The notes under the pieces were generated by a model. The model saw only the letters and a program-made list of their open reading frames with translations, searched no databases and had not been told where the DNA came from. The position numbers were made by a program, and so were the translations under genes. A stretch of 64,000 nucleotides of DNA from NCBI RefSeq assembly GCF_000003195.3, contig NC_012874.2, positions 5,115,001-5,179,000 of the forward strand, read 5' to 3'. Each line of letters starts with the position of its first letter. The first letter of the stretch is position 1. Below, one piece after another: positions 21,842-33,757 of the stretch. The stretch comes from Sorghum bicolor. Lineage: Eukaryota; Streptophyta; Magnoliopsida; Poales; Poaceae.

Positions 21842-21880
21842 GTTATACTGCTGGGGAGTGCGGAGAGCCTCTCCCCAACA
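21842..21880 (+). repeat. 39-bp LTR tail in normal orientation
   Basis: Starting with GTTA, this segment repeats the last 35 bases of the 3' LTR (TACTGCTGGGGAGTGCGG and on to CCCCAACA) in the normal direction. It sits directly before the primer-binding site, where the end of U5 should be. Confidence 0.9.
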
Positions 21881-21898
21881 TTGGCGCCCTCCGTGGGG
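21881..21898 (+). promoter_or_regulatory. Putative primer-binding site of the Gypsy element
   Basis: The sequence TTGGCGCCCTCCGTGGGG follows the LTR tail directly. TGGCGCC followed by GTGGGG is usual after the 5' LTR of plant Tat elements. The primer tRNA was not determined. Confidence 0.55.
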
Positions 21899-21916
21899 CC
21901 CGAAGTATAACCTGCG

Positions 21917-24900
21917 ATGGCTGGAAAGAGAGCAAGCACCACAAGACCTCGGGCAGAGCCCTCCAGGAGAGGAAGGCCGAGGAGGGCCGTGCGGAGCACG
22001 TACGCGACCGTGGAGGGAGAAGGTTCTGAGGGCGAGCAGCCAGAGAACGAGCAGCCGGAAACACGCCAGGAACCTCCTCCCGCCGCAGGCCGGGCGCAAC
22101 CCACCGCCACGCAAGAGCTCCAGCAGCTGCAAACGCAATTGCAGAACCTTCAGCAAGAGCGAGACCGGATCGCTGCCGCCTACGCCGCCAGCCAAGAGGC
22201 AGCGGTGGCCGCGACGCAAGCGGCCGAGATCAGGCAGCAGCTTTCACTCCTGCAGGCAGAAATCCTTAGCATGCAACCTCCACCTCAGCCGACAATCCAG
22301 CCCGCTGCTCTGACCGGCGCCGGCCCAACATCAGATGTGCAACCGGCGAACTACGGTGGCATGCTGCGGGGCACGTTGGACCTTCGTTCCCCTTTGTCCG
22401 AAGGATTGCAGACCTCGCCTTGGCCAACGACCTACAAACCTATCACGCTCCCTAAATTCAGCGGAAAGGCCGATCCGCGCCAATTCCTGATGAGTTTCGA
22501 GGCAGCCGTGGCCTCAGCTGGAGGGAACGAGACTGTGATGGCAAAATCCTTCGTGATCGCAGCCGAGGGAGATGCCTTGGCATGGTACTCGATGCTGAGA
22601 CCCGGGTCAATCTATTCATGGGAGAACCTTCGAGACAAGATTTTAGCGAATTTCCAGGGATTCGCAGTTGAATCACTAACCTCCACGGACCTGTTCTAGT
22701 GTCGCCAGAGTCAGGGAGAGGCACTGCGGGAGTACTTCCAAAGGTTCGTGCAGACTAAGGCGAGAGCACCCGGCGTGCCGGAGGAGGTTGCCATTGAAGC
22801 GGCCATCAAGGGTCTTCGCATAGGGCCCTTCGCGGCTCATTTGGCCAGAGAAAAGCCAGCATCCATGCACGAGCTGTACCACGAGTTTGAGAAGTATTGC
22901 AGGTCAGACAACGACTACCGCAAAAGGTTGGAAGACCAAAACTCTCAGAAGAGGCAGAGCAATGATAGAAACTCACAGAAGAAGAACCTCAGCCAGGATG
23001 AACGCCGGCCACAGCGAGAGGCTGGTGGACAGATGATGAATATCGAGCAACCGAAAAATGACAGGCCGGAAAATAGCCATCCACCAGCGGAAGCGCGAAG
23101 CTCGGAACGCATACCCAATCAAGCCGGAAGAGGGGGTCGAAATGCGGGATGGCGAAAAAATCAAAGTCAGCGACCACGGAAACAGTATTGTTTCTTCCAT
23201 GGAGAGGAGAAGGGTCACTCCACCAGAGATTGCCCAGATGCAAAAGAAACTCAGGAGAGGATCAAGAGCAGGTCAGCTCCGCAACCTCCGATACCAGTTA
23301 CTCAACCTCGGGAAGTAAATCACACATTCCCTCAAACCTTCTACCATTCATACGTCGGAGGTTCAAGCCAGCAGCACCCAGCTCCACTTCAGCCCAGCGC
23401 GCTAGCCTCCGCTTACTATCCCAGCTTCCTACCAGCTTGGCGCCCAGCCCAGCAAACCGCGGACCACAACCTTCCACCAAACTATGCCCCTCCACGACCT
23501 CCACATATCACGTACATCGAAACCCCGCAACCCCACCAGCAATCACTGCCTCCTCCCCCAAACCAGCTACAGCTACTCCAAGCCCCACCACCACCAAAAA
23601 CCGAACCCCACCCTGATAATCAGATCGGCCCTCATACACCCTTGCCCACGATTGGAATGATCTTACCAATAGCTGGGGGGTCCTCAATGGAGTTCCAGAC
23701 AAAGAAGCAGAAGAAGGATCACCTCCGGCTCGTCAACAACGTTGTAGTTCAAGGGCCAGTGAGATGCACTGATTGGTCCAGAACCCCAATAACCTTCACT
23801 GAGGAAGATCTAAGGTTGGAAAGCTACCCTCACACAGATGCCTTGGTCATAACAACGAATGTCGCGGGTTGGGGAGTAAGCAGGATCTTAGTGGATTCAG
23901 GAAGTTCCGCAGACATAATATTTGCCGGAACCTTCGACCAAATGAAGCTCAGCAGAAGCCAGCTCCAACCTTCGGAATCACCTTTGATCGGGTTCGGAGG
24001 AAAGCAAATACATGCCCTGGGGAAGGTTGCCCTACCCGTATCCTTCGGCACATCCGAGAACGCAAGAACAGAGTACGTCACCTTCGACGTGGTAGACCTG
24101 CACTACCCATACAACGCCATATTCGGGCGAGGGTTCTTGAACAAGTTCAATGCGGACGCCCATATGGGATACCTGTGCATGAAAATCGCGGCTTTGCACA
24201 GAGTAATCACGATTCACGGAAGTCAAAAGGAGGCAAGGAACATAGAGAAAGCAATCTACAAGTCCTTCCGGAACATAAACTCCGTGGACTCTACACAACA
24301 AGAGGCTTCCCAGCCACCAGACATGCCAAGGGGGAAGACAGACCTGGCTGATCAGGACGAAACGAAACGTGTCCCTCTGCAGGGAGCTGTTCCAGATAAG
24401 AAGGTCACCATCTCAGCCACCCTCGGTAGAGAGGAGGAACTCGAATTGTTGGACGTGCTGCAAAAGAACCAAGATATCTTCGCTTGGAGTGCCACTGACC
24501 TGCAAGGAGTCAGCAGAGACATCATAGAGCATTCGCTAGACATTGATCCGAGAATGAGGCCGAAGAAGCAGAGACAGAGAAAAATGTCTGAAGAAAGAAC
24601 CTTAGCCGCGAAGGCAGAGGTACAAAGACTCCTGGACGCAAAGGTCATCAGAGAAGTCATATAGCCGGAATGGTTGGCAAATGTGGTCTTGGTCCCCAAG
24701 AAAAATGGCAAAATGAGAATGTGCATAGATTTTACGGATCTCAACAAGGCTTGTGTCAAAGACTCCTTCCCCTTGCCAAGGATAGATACCTCTGTGGACA
24801 AAGCAGCTGGTTGTCAGAGATTCTCACTGCTGGATTGTTTCTCTGGTTACCACCAAATTTGGCTCAAAAAAGAAGACGAAGGAAAGGCAAGCTTCACAAC

Positions 24901-27568
24901 CCCATTCGGCACGTATTGCTACACCAGAATGCCAGAAGGTCTCAAAAACGCTGGAGCAACCTTCTCCAGAATGATGGGGAAGGTTCTAGGAAGTCAGCTA
25001 CAGAGAAACATCATAGCCTACGTCGACGATGTTGTCGTCATGAGCAAGCGCAAGGAAGATCATATCAAGGACCTGCAGGAAACCTTCGTCAATCTTAGAT
25101 CTGCCGGGCTGAAACTTAACCCGGAGAAGTGTGTGTTCGGGGTCAGCAAGGGAAAAATGCTGGGATATATCATCAGCTCCGAAGGAATTAGAGCTAACCC
25201 AGACAAAACAAAAGCAATCATGTCAATGGCAGAACCTTCAAACAAGAAAGAAGTGCAAAGACTGACTGGCCGAATAGCAGCCCTCAACAGATTCATATCA
25301 AGATTGGCAGAACGGAGCCTCCCATTCTTCAAAGTGCTGAGAGGAGAAGGTAAAACAGAATGGGGTCCGGAACAATCAGAGGCCTTCAGGCATCTCAAGA
25401 ATTACATTGCAACCAACCTGGTGGTAACAGTGCCTGAGCCAGACACCCCACTACTACTGTATGTGGCTGCCTCCGAGCACGCTGTCAGTGGTGTCCTGGT
25501 GCACGAGACAAGCGACAGTAAGAAAACGATGCAAAGACCCGTTTACTACGTATCTGAAGCTCTGTCAGGAGCAAAGCTGAATTACACGGAAATAGAAAAA
25601 ATCGCGTACGCGGTCCTGTGTGCATCGAGGAAGCTCAAGCATTACTTCCAAAGCCATGAGATTAAAGTGCCCACTTCACAGCCATTGGGTGATATCCTTA
25701 GGAACAAAGAGGCTTCCGGACGTATAAGAAAATGGGCGGCCGAACTATCACAGTTTGATATCACCTATGTCCCCAGAACCTCCATCAAATCTCAAGCCCT
25801 GGCTGACTTCATGGCAGATTGGACACCTTCGAACAAAAACGAGGAGAAGGTAATCGATCAGCCGTGGACGCTGTATACAGATGGCGCCTGGGGTCAAGCG
25901 GGAGCAGGAGCAGCAGCCGTTCTAATCGCACCATCTGGACTCAAACTAAAGTTTGCTGTACGACTCGAATTCAAAACAACAAACAACATAGCTGAGTATG
26001 AAGGTCTCATCCTCGGGCTGAACAAAGCTAAGGCTTCGGGAGCAAAAACCCTACTCATCAAAACAGATTCCCAGGTGGTGGCAGGGCAAGTGGAGAAGGA
26101 ATACCTAGCATACAACCCGGAGCTGGCAAGATATCTGGCCGTCGTAAGAGGCCTGGAGAGAAGGTTCAAGGGATTCACTCTGCAGTACATTCCAAGAGCC
26201 GAAAACTACGAGGCAGACGAGCTAGCGAAAGCAGCAGCCAACAACACCCCCTTGCCAGAAGGAACCTTCCACCAGATTGTTGCAACACCCGCAACCGAAT
26301 CGTTGCCAAAAGCCTTTCACTCAGTCCTGCTGACAGAAAGCGAAGATTGGAGGCAGGCAATAGCTGATTGCCTCAAAGGCGAGACAGCTGTAGATGACGA
26401 AGCAACAGCCAAGAGGATGGAGGCCAGAGCAAGGAATTACACCTCCATTGACGGGATCCTGTACAAGAAAGGCGTAGTCCAACCTTTGCTGAGATGCATA
26501 TCACAAAGCGAGGGCAGAGAACTCCTGCAAGAGATACACTCTGGGATGTGCGGGTCTCACATTGGACCTCGCGCGTTGTCTGCTAAAGCATTAAGACAAG
26601 TCTTCTAGTGGCCAACTCACATTAAAGATGCTGAAAAAATAGTGAAGACATGCAAAGCCTGCCAAACCTTCTCACCAATTCATTCAGGAACTTCAGCACT
26701 AACTCAGCTCATACCAGCATCATGGCCGTTGCAGAGATGGGGAATGGACCTGGTAGGACCAATGCCAACTGCCCAGGGGGGAAACAAATTCGCCGTCGTG
26801 GCCATCGAATACTTCACAAGATGGATCGAAGCTAAGCCACTGGCAACCATAACCTCTGAAACAATCAGGAAATTTTTCTGGCAGAACATAGTCTGCAGAT
26901 TCGGAGTTCCACGCTTGCTCACAGTTGACAACGGGAAGCAGTTTGATTCAGACAGTTTCAAGGAATTCTGCCATCACATAGGAACCAAAATTGCTTTCGC
27001 ATCTGTTTATCACCCAGAGTCAAACAGGGCCGTGGAGAGAGCAAACAGAACAATATTCTCCGCAATCTCCAAGACCTTACTCAACCTACGCAAGGGGAAA
27101 TGGGTTGAAGAACTACCAAGAGTTGTATGGTCACATAACACAACAGTTTCAAGAACAACTGGGTTCACTCCATTCAAGCTCTTGTATGGGGAAGAGGCAA
27201 TGTTGCCCGAAGAAATCAAACACCAAAGCCTGCGTTGCATGAAGCAGCAGCTGGCTGAAGATGAAGAGTACTGCAAGGAAACCTTAGAATCAATAAGACT
27301 TGAGGCAGTGGAGAACATTACCAGGTATCAACAAGAAACCAAGAATTGGAGAGACCGCAAGGTAGTACGAAAAGACATACAAAATGGGGACCTGGTGCTC
27401 AGGAAAAAAGGAGATCACCCAAACGCTGGTAAATTGCAACCCAAGTGGGAAGGACCTTATACAGCAATACAAGCGGGAAGGTCGGGATCCTTCTACCTGA
27501 AAGACCTCGAAGGTAGAACCTCCACCCACACGTGGAACGTCGACAATCTACGTAGATTTTACATTTGA
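21917..27568 (+). pseudogene. Gypsy (Tat) gag-pol, one frame with three TAG codons
   Basis: One reading frame of about 1,884 codons starts at a true ATG. Gag has a coiled-coil start (ELQQLQTQLQNLQQERDRIA), then the capsid core (LPKFSGKADPRQFLMSFE near 22450) and a CX2HX5HX4C knuckle (near 23190). Protease DSGSS is near 23895, reverse transcriptase YVDD near 25020, and the first RNase H near 25440-25670. A second RNase H (LYTDGAWGQAGAGAA) is at 25870-26240. Integrase follows with an HHCC region near 26540-26670, then MDLVGPM, VDNGKQFDS and ERANR (26735-27045). The frame is broken only by TAG at 22697-22699, 24662-24664 and 26606-26608; there is no frameshift. The 5' LTR promoter faces the wrong way, so transcription from this copy is doubtful. 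Confidence 0.93.
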
Positions 27569-29000
27569 GTGTAAGGATGACCCCTGCAAAATAAGCGGCG
27601 GCATCCACATCCCCAAATACGCTTGTTTTCTTTTTCTCTACTTTTTCGCATTCCAAGGTCTGCACTCTTTTCCTCACAGGGGTACTCCTACCAGGAGGTG
27701 AGGTTTTTAACGAGGCAGAACCTATGTAAAAACCTCTGAAATATAAAGAGGAATCCACCCCAGAACCAAAGCCCAAAAGTCGAAAAACAGCCAGCAACGA
27801 GGCTGTAGCATTCGACAAAACATCACGTGATCACAAGGACCCTCCACAGCTTTCATCCAAAAGCTAAGAAAGCTTGGAACGTCCTCAAAGGTGAAAAAAC
27901 ACCAAATCCTTAGCAGAAGACCTAGCCAAGAGCCGGGCAGCAAGGACAGCATGGCCAAAAAGTGAAAAAGTCCTGTCCTCTTCAGGCATCACAGCATGGC
28001 CAGAAGGAACAAAACCTTCAAACCTGACGAAGACCTGAGGACAATCAGACATCAGGAACCATACTATTTTTGCCAAAAGGCAGCGGAGGCTTAACATTTA
28101 CAAGATGGACCACAACGAAATTCACATAACCTTCACCAAAATAAGGTCGAAGGTATCCTGCTATTCTAAGCAGACCCCCAACAAGCAAAGCGTGCAAATA
28201 AGACAAAACTTCAATAACCCACAGTCAGGTACAACAAAACCAACTACCACAACAACTCAATAATAAATTTCAACCTAACAGAGTACATAAAATAAATACA
28301 TGAAAGCCTATAAAACCAGGATCACCTTTCCACCACCCTCAATCAGGATCAGTATACAAAGACCCAAGCATCGAGTGCAGACCAAGCAATCACAAAGCAA
28401 AAATCCCAGGCCACCATGGAAGCAGGAGTTAGCCTCACAACATCAACAAAAGTTTGTATTGCACGAAGCTTCGTAAAACTAGAACTGCGGCGTTGTGATG
28501 AACATCGACCACAAAGTCGTGTACAGCCACAACAGAAACAATGGAAGTCAGACTCAGAGGTCTCTGAAGGGTATCGCACGAAGTCTCGTAACGTCCCTTC
28601 AGAACCTCCGACTCAGATACCCGAAGGTTCTCCTCGACAACACTCCACGGGAGTCGAGCAAAGGGAAAAAGTAGCACAATTCAGCGGAGGCTCCTTCGCA
28701 CCTATAACGTCGAAGGTTCCAAGGCCAATAAGCGACTATCCTCCGCAAAAGAAAAAATCAACAACACCTTCGCAACAGCGAGCATCAAGCACGAGCAGGC
28801 CACAGCAACACAAAGATCCTTAGGATCAACACCACCGTGACATTGCAATGTATAAACATTATAGCGCGAAGGTTGTAATAAAAATAAAGTTAAAAGGTGC
28901 GGAGACCATGTGGTAAAAATGTCTGATCTTTATTAACCATATACAATGTACATAACAAAAGCTTACAACAAAAAACGAGAAACATCCTCCGACCATCAAA
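27569..29000. other. Spacer between pol and the antisense gene
   Basis: This AT-rich spacer has no recognised protein on either strand. From about 28.4 kb on it is studded with GAAGGTTC and AACCTCCG words that also fill the LTR and the antisense gene. Confidence 0.6.
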
Positions 29001-29029
29001 CGTCGAAGGTTCTAAGACCCTCGCACAAT

Positions 29030-32000
29030 TCTAACATTCGAATCTGGAAAAAGCCTAAGATCATCACAGTAATCACAAACAAGGAAATCAACTAAGTCAT
29101 CAATACTACGCGTAGGATACTTATGGCGCCACCAGTCAATTAGATAACCCCTCGCATACAGATCTCCACGCTTGAACGTCACCGGGGTAACGTAACTTCC
29201 TTCGACAAAGTTCGAAGGAAGATCTTCAAAAGGAGCAGACCTCACAACCTGCGCAGAAAATAACAACTTCAAAACCAAAACGTATTACGAAGGATAAAAC
29301 CAAAACGTATTACGAAGCTTTCGAACCTCCGGATAACCATGGAGAAAAGGCTCAGCCAAATCCTCGGAAACCTCCGACACCCAGCGTACCCTATCCTTCT
29401 CACCAAAGATGCGAAGGATAGGATATGGCGGCTGCGTAAAAACAACAAACCTTGTCAAAGAAATATACACATAACCTACGATAAACGAAAAATAAAGCAA
29501 AAACAACCACCTAAGCCGGAGGCCATGAACCTCGGCGCGCAAGCGACCGGACGAATTCAGATCGTTCATCATCTAGGTCATATCCAACAAACTCAAACAT
29601 ATCCACCACCCTCATGTTAGGGAAGGCAATTCGCCAGTACTCCCACAATTCACCAGAAACATATATCCCTTTGTAAAAAATTGAAAGGGGAGTAATGTAA
29701 TGATCCTGCGCAGGTCCTCCGCCAGAGACCTGCGCAGGATCAAAGTGTAAAACAAATGCTTATCTGAAAACAACTCAATATATTACATTTTCAACAGTCT
29801 TTACAAATTAAGCAAAACCTCCGGCCTTAGTTACAAAAAAGCGTCACATGCTTGGACGCAAAAAAGACTAAGAAAAACCTAAAAACTAAAAAGCCTCACA
29901 CCTGAGGCGGAGGAGGAGCAGAAGTCTCGGGCAGCTCTGGAACCTTGGCAGCAGATCCCTCCGGAGCTTTGGCACCAGCAACACGAGCCTCCGCTTCAGC
30001 CTGGGTCGGAGGATGCGCCTCGCTTGGTGGACGCGAAGGACCGGCCTTGTCAACCTTAGCCTTCTTCTTCGCAATCTCCTACAAAATACCCATCTTAAGT
30101 AACATTGCAAAGCAGCAAAACAAAATACAAAAAGAAAAACCAAATCAAAAATACCTCAGCGCGACGAGCCTCCGCCATCTTCTTCGCCTCAGCCCGCCCA
30201 AACCTAATCCAGAACGAACTGATGAAGTTCCGGACAGATTTGCGCAGGCTAGAGGTGCCCTCGCCAACATCCTCCGCCGTGGCAAACTCCACCTTAGCAA
30301 CCCCCTCGGCGTGGGAACAACCTCCGCGCCGCAAAAGTCGAGCGAAGGAGCTAACCGCAGCCAAAGCCCCAAAATCAACAGCTCCTCCGACAAAGTCAGG
30401 GAGCATGCGGATATGGGACTTCAACCACGCTAGGCCAGCCCCAACGTCGCCGCTGGGCGGAGGAGCAGAGGTACTTCCCCCGAACTTCGCAAGCGAGTCA
30501 GCATAGAGCTCAACAATAGCTGCAGCCTCCGCTTCCGCCTTCTGCATGCGCGTCTGCAACTCAGCCGCAGACAACCGCTCAGCATCAAGCTCCTTGCGAA
30601 GGCGTTCAGCAATGTCCTCCGCCTTCTCGACTCGCTGCATGGCCAAATCCCTAGCCACCTCCGCCTCGGCGACACTCGTGCGAAGGACAGCCGCTGAAGC
30701 CTCAGCATCTTCTTTTTCCTTCTTTAGAACCTCCGACCCAGCCTTGTAATCATCCCTCTCCTTCTTCAGGGAATCAATCTCTCGCCGGACGGAGGAAAAC
30801 CCCCTAACCTCCTCCGACAGGCGAGCCTTCTCAGCTTCCAAGGTCTCGTTCTCCTTCTTTAGAGCACCAATCGCCTCATCACGGCAGATAACCTCCCGGG
30901 AGCAACGCTCCTCCAAGGCGGCAGCCATATGATGACCCTGCTCAAAAATAAATAGTTACAACAAACCTCCGAGCGAAAAACTGCGAAGGAAGATATAACA
31001 CATCGTAAACGTACAAGGCTATGGTGCTCATATTGCACGCGAAGGAGCATGTCAAAGTCCATGCCGCGGAGCTTCTGACGAAAACGATCTGTAAAGCAAA
31101 AACAAGTAAGAAAAAACATCGTAAGAAACAAAAAACCTTTGGCGGAGGCCAGACAACGAACCTCCGACCAAGGAATGAACCTCGCGCAAGGCATCAGTCC
31201 AACCTGTGATCGAAGGATCAGAAGCACCTGTGCAAAACAAAAACAAACCTTAGAATAAAATGCCAAAAAACAAACCAATTAGTTGAACAAAAAAGAAGAA
31301 ACTCACCGGGACCAATAACATCAGCAGGCGAAGGCCTACTTGCCAACGCAGAAGGCGTGGGCTCACGCCGCGGAGGAACAGCAAGTCCTTCCTGCGCAAC
31401 GCTGGCGCCTTTAGCTAACTCCTCTGCGGTAGCCAGCCCAGCAAAAACATCCTCTGAAAAATAATAAAAAAAATGAGACCAAGTCAAGCAAAAAACGCAG
31501 AAAAACAAGAATCAATAAAAATAAAATCTTTACCCATGTACAACGAGTTTATACCATCTCCAGCCGCACGCGGTGGATCCTCCGCCCTCTTTATCCTCCG
31601 AACAGAGACAGACTCTGCCTCATCACTGGATTCCTCTTGCCCACCCTTCGGCGGAGATCCTCCTCCAGCCAAAGCCTCCCGCGCAGGACTCTCAGCCACC
31701 GCAGGATTTGCCTCCCGCGCAGGACTCGCCTCGGGGGCCTCCGCGTCGGAAGACTCCTCCCCAAGAAGGGACGCGAAAGGCGCGCGTACAGAAGAGACCG
31801 CGCGTGAGGCTTCAACCTCAGGAACTCCACCAGCAGGAGCAGCCTCCGCAGGAACAGAAGCCACCGAGTTAGACTCGGCAGCAGAAGAGCGAGCAGAGGA
31901 AGACTCCAAAGGAGTCTCCAGCACAACCTCCGCCTTGCGCCTCTTCGCAAGTTGCTTAACAGCACCACAACCCTTTCTTTTCTTAGCCTCCGCCGCGGCA

Positions 32001-33274
32001 ACGGCCTTGGATGAATCCTTCTTCTTCTCCAGGCCAAGCAGAACCTCCGGAGGAACGGCATAATCCTCATACTCGACCCCCAACTCTTCAAAAACGCGAT
32101 TGAAACGCGGCATAGTCCCAAGTGCGGACTTCCGCTGGAGGTATTCCTTCTCTGAGATCTTTCCAACTATCCTCCGAGCAGAAACCTCCACGCGGTCAAG
32201 GAAAGATTCCTTCGTCTCATCCTCAGGCAAACCCGCGCCAAAACGAGGAAACGGCAACCCCTCCGGAGGACCAAAGACTGGTACTTGCACCATTTCAATG
32301 TTGAACTCGTCAGTCCTGCGGCCAAGGGGCCAGTAGTCGGCTGCAACCATCTCCTCGACCAGGTCCCGACCTCCGGAGTATCGGCAAGCCTGCGCAAAGG
32401 CCTTGTCGCAGGTCAATCGCGCCTCAAGCTGTTCCTCGGACACCGGCTTCGAAGGATCAACCTTCGAGACAGGCTTCAACTCCTTCATCAACGATGCGTA
32501 AGGGTAAACCTTATCAACGCTACCATCATCCAAAGTCCTCGACGCAGCGGGGGTCTTCACGTAGAACCAGGCTCTCATCCAATCCTTCTCCCACTTGCCC
32601 TTTTGGCAGTAGGAGATCTCGCACCTTGGCCCAGGCATTGTGCGGCGCGGCATGAACGCGCAGCTTCCAAACTGCGCAATGCACTCAACACCTTCGGCAT
32701 CCTTCACCTTCTTAGGCTGGCGCTGAAGTTCGAAATATGAGCAAAAAGTGTCAATGTGGGGCATGGCTCCGTAGGATTCACATGCCCATGAAAACTTGCT
32801 AAGGGTCAGTATCCCATTGGGGCTGAAATGCTGTAGCTCAACGTTGAAGCTCTCCATCACCTCGCGAAGGAAATGGTACGGAGGCATCCGAAGTCCGCAG
32901 GTAAAAAAGTCCCTGAATACAACAGCATAACCCTCTTCAGGCGCAGGCACCGTCTGACCCGCAGGAGGAGCCTTCGTGCGGCCATCCTTGAAAAACCGCG
33001 CTTCAACCATGTCAGCGATATCCTCCGTCCTCACTGTCGACTCCCCAAACTCAAAGGTAATTGCAGCCATCTCCTCAAACTCCTTCGCGCTGATCAGATC
33101 ACCAACAGAAGCTTCGACGTCGGACAACGTCTCCTCCAGGTCTTGAGATGCTGCCACCTCAGGCATCCACTCCTCAAACCTCCGCAACCAACCACCAGAC
33201 CTCACACTAAGAAAATTACGCAAAGGACCAGAAAAATCTAACCTTGAAGGACGAGGCGAAGGAAAATGAGCCAC
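29030..33274 (-). CDS. Antisense gene of the Tat element (Transposase_28 / 'putative gypsy type transposon' family), multi-exon
   Basis: A long first exon covers about 33274-31534. The frame opens upstream with no ATG; the first in-frame ATG is at 33164-33166. It carries a globular region typical of antisense ORFs of Tat elements (FFTCGLRMPPYHFLREVMES, WMRAWFYVKTP, TCDKAFAQACRYSGGRDLV) and ends in an Ala/Glu/Ser-rich part. Further exons follow GT-AG borders: 31453-31307, 31227-31137, near 31088-31020, 30950-30155 (a long coiled coil, LKKERDDYKAGSEVLKKEKE), 30080-29900, about 29735-29530, 29430-29290 and 29250-29030 (YVTPVTFKRGDLYARGYLID). No stop interrupts the large exons. The function is unknown; family members are called transposon proteins by association only. 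The junction after 31137 does not stay in frame with the obvious acceptor, and the last three exons are tentative. Confidence 0.75.
29271..29317. repeat. 22-bp direct repeat, period 25
   Basis: The word AAAACCAAAACGTATTACGAAG occurs at 29271-29292 and again at 29296-29317 without a mismatch. It lies between two proposed exons of the antisense gene. Confidence 0.9.
29702..29741. other. Perfect 15-bp hairpin between pol and the antisense gene
   Basis: GATCCTGCGCAGGTC (29702-29716) and its exact complement GACCTGCGCAGGATC (29727-29741) enclose a 10-base loop. It overlaps a possible acceptor site of the antisense gene. See the finding. Confidence 0.9.
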
Positions 33275-33388
33275 TTTATATCCTCCGCAAACACTTGAGA
33301 GCTATACGCAACTAGAGCGAATGCGAGTGGGCGAAGGAAGAAGCGCAACAGGCAGCAAGGGTGAGACCCAAGAGCCTCCCCAATGCCC

Positions 33389-33395
33389 TTTTATA
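33389..33395 (-). promoter_or_regulatory. TATA box of the antisense gene
   Basis: On the minus strand TATAAAA sits in CCCTATAAAAGGGC, about 225 bp upstream of the first in-frame ATG and inside the element, not in the LTR. This placement suggests a private promoter for the antisense gene. Confidence 0.65.
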
Positions 33396-33743
33396 GGGGG
33401 GGCCTGCGGCAACGTGACCGTTGCGATTCCCCGCGCCCAACGGCTATAAGCGGAGGAATCGGCCTGACCGTTGCACTTCGTCAACTCCAACGGCTATAAT
33501 ATCCTCCGCAATCCTCCGCAATCTAACGCGCGTAGGATATCAGACTAACAGAGCAACAATGATCGGAGGACCCCGGCAAAATAAAGAAACCAAGAAAATT
33601 TATGACTAAGTAAAAGAAACAATTTTCCAACATTTGCTAACAAACACATCCTGCGCACCAGGGGGGAAGGCAGCAACCATGCTCATAGTCTCCGCAGCGT
33701 GGCATGTTTTTGAGCACATGGACCGCAGGAGTGCCATTAGCCC

Positions 33744-33757
33744 AAAAAGGGGGGAAC
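33744..33757 (+). promoter_or_regulatory. Polypurine tract
   Basis: AAAAAGGGGGGAAC ends one base before the 3' LTR, the normal place for the plus-strand primer. Confidence 0.85.

Noticed and set aside
33164..33274. GTG at 33274 as the translation start of the antisense gene
   Set aside because: Plant nuclear genes rarely start at GTG. The first in-frame ATG is at 33166, and an upstream exon cannot be excluded.
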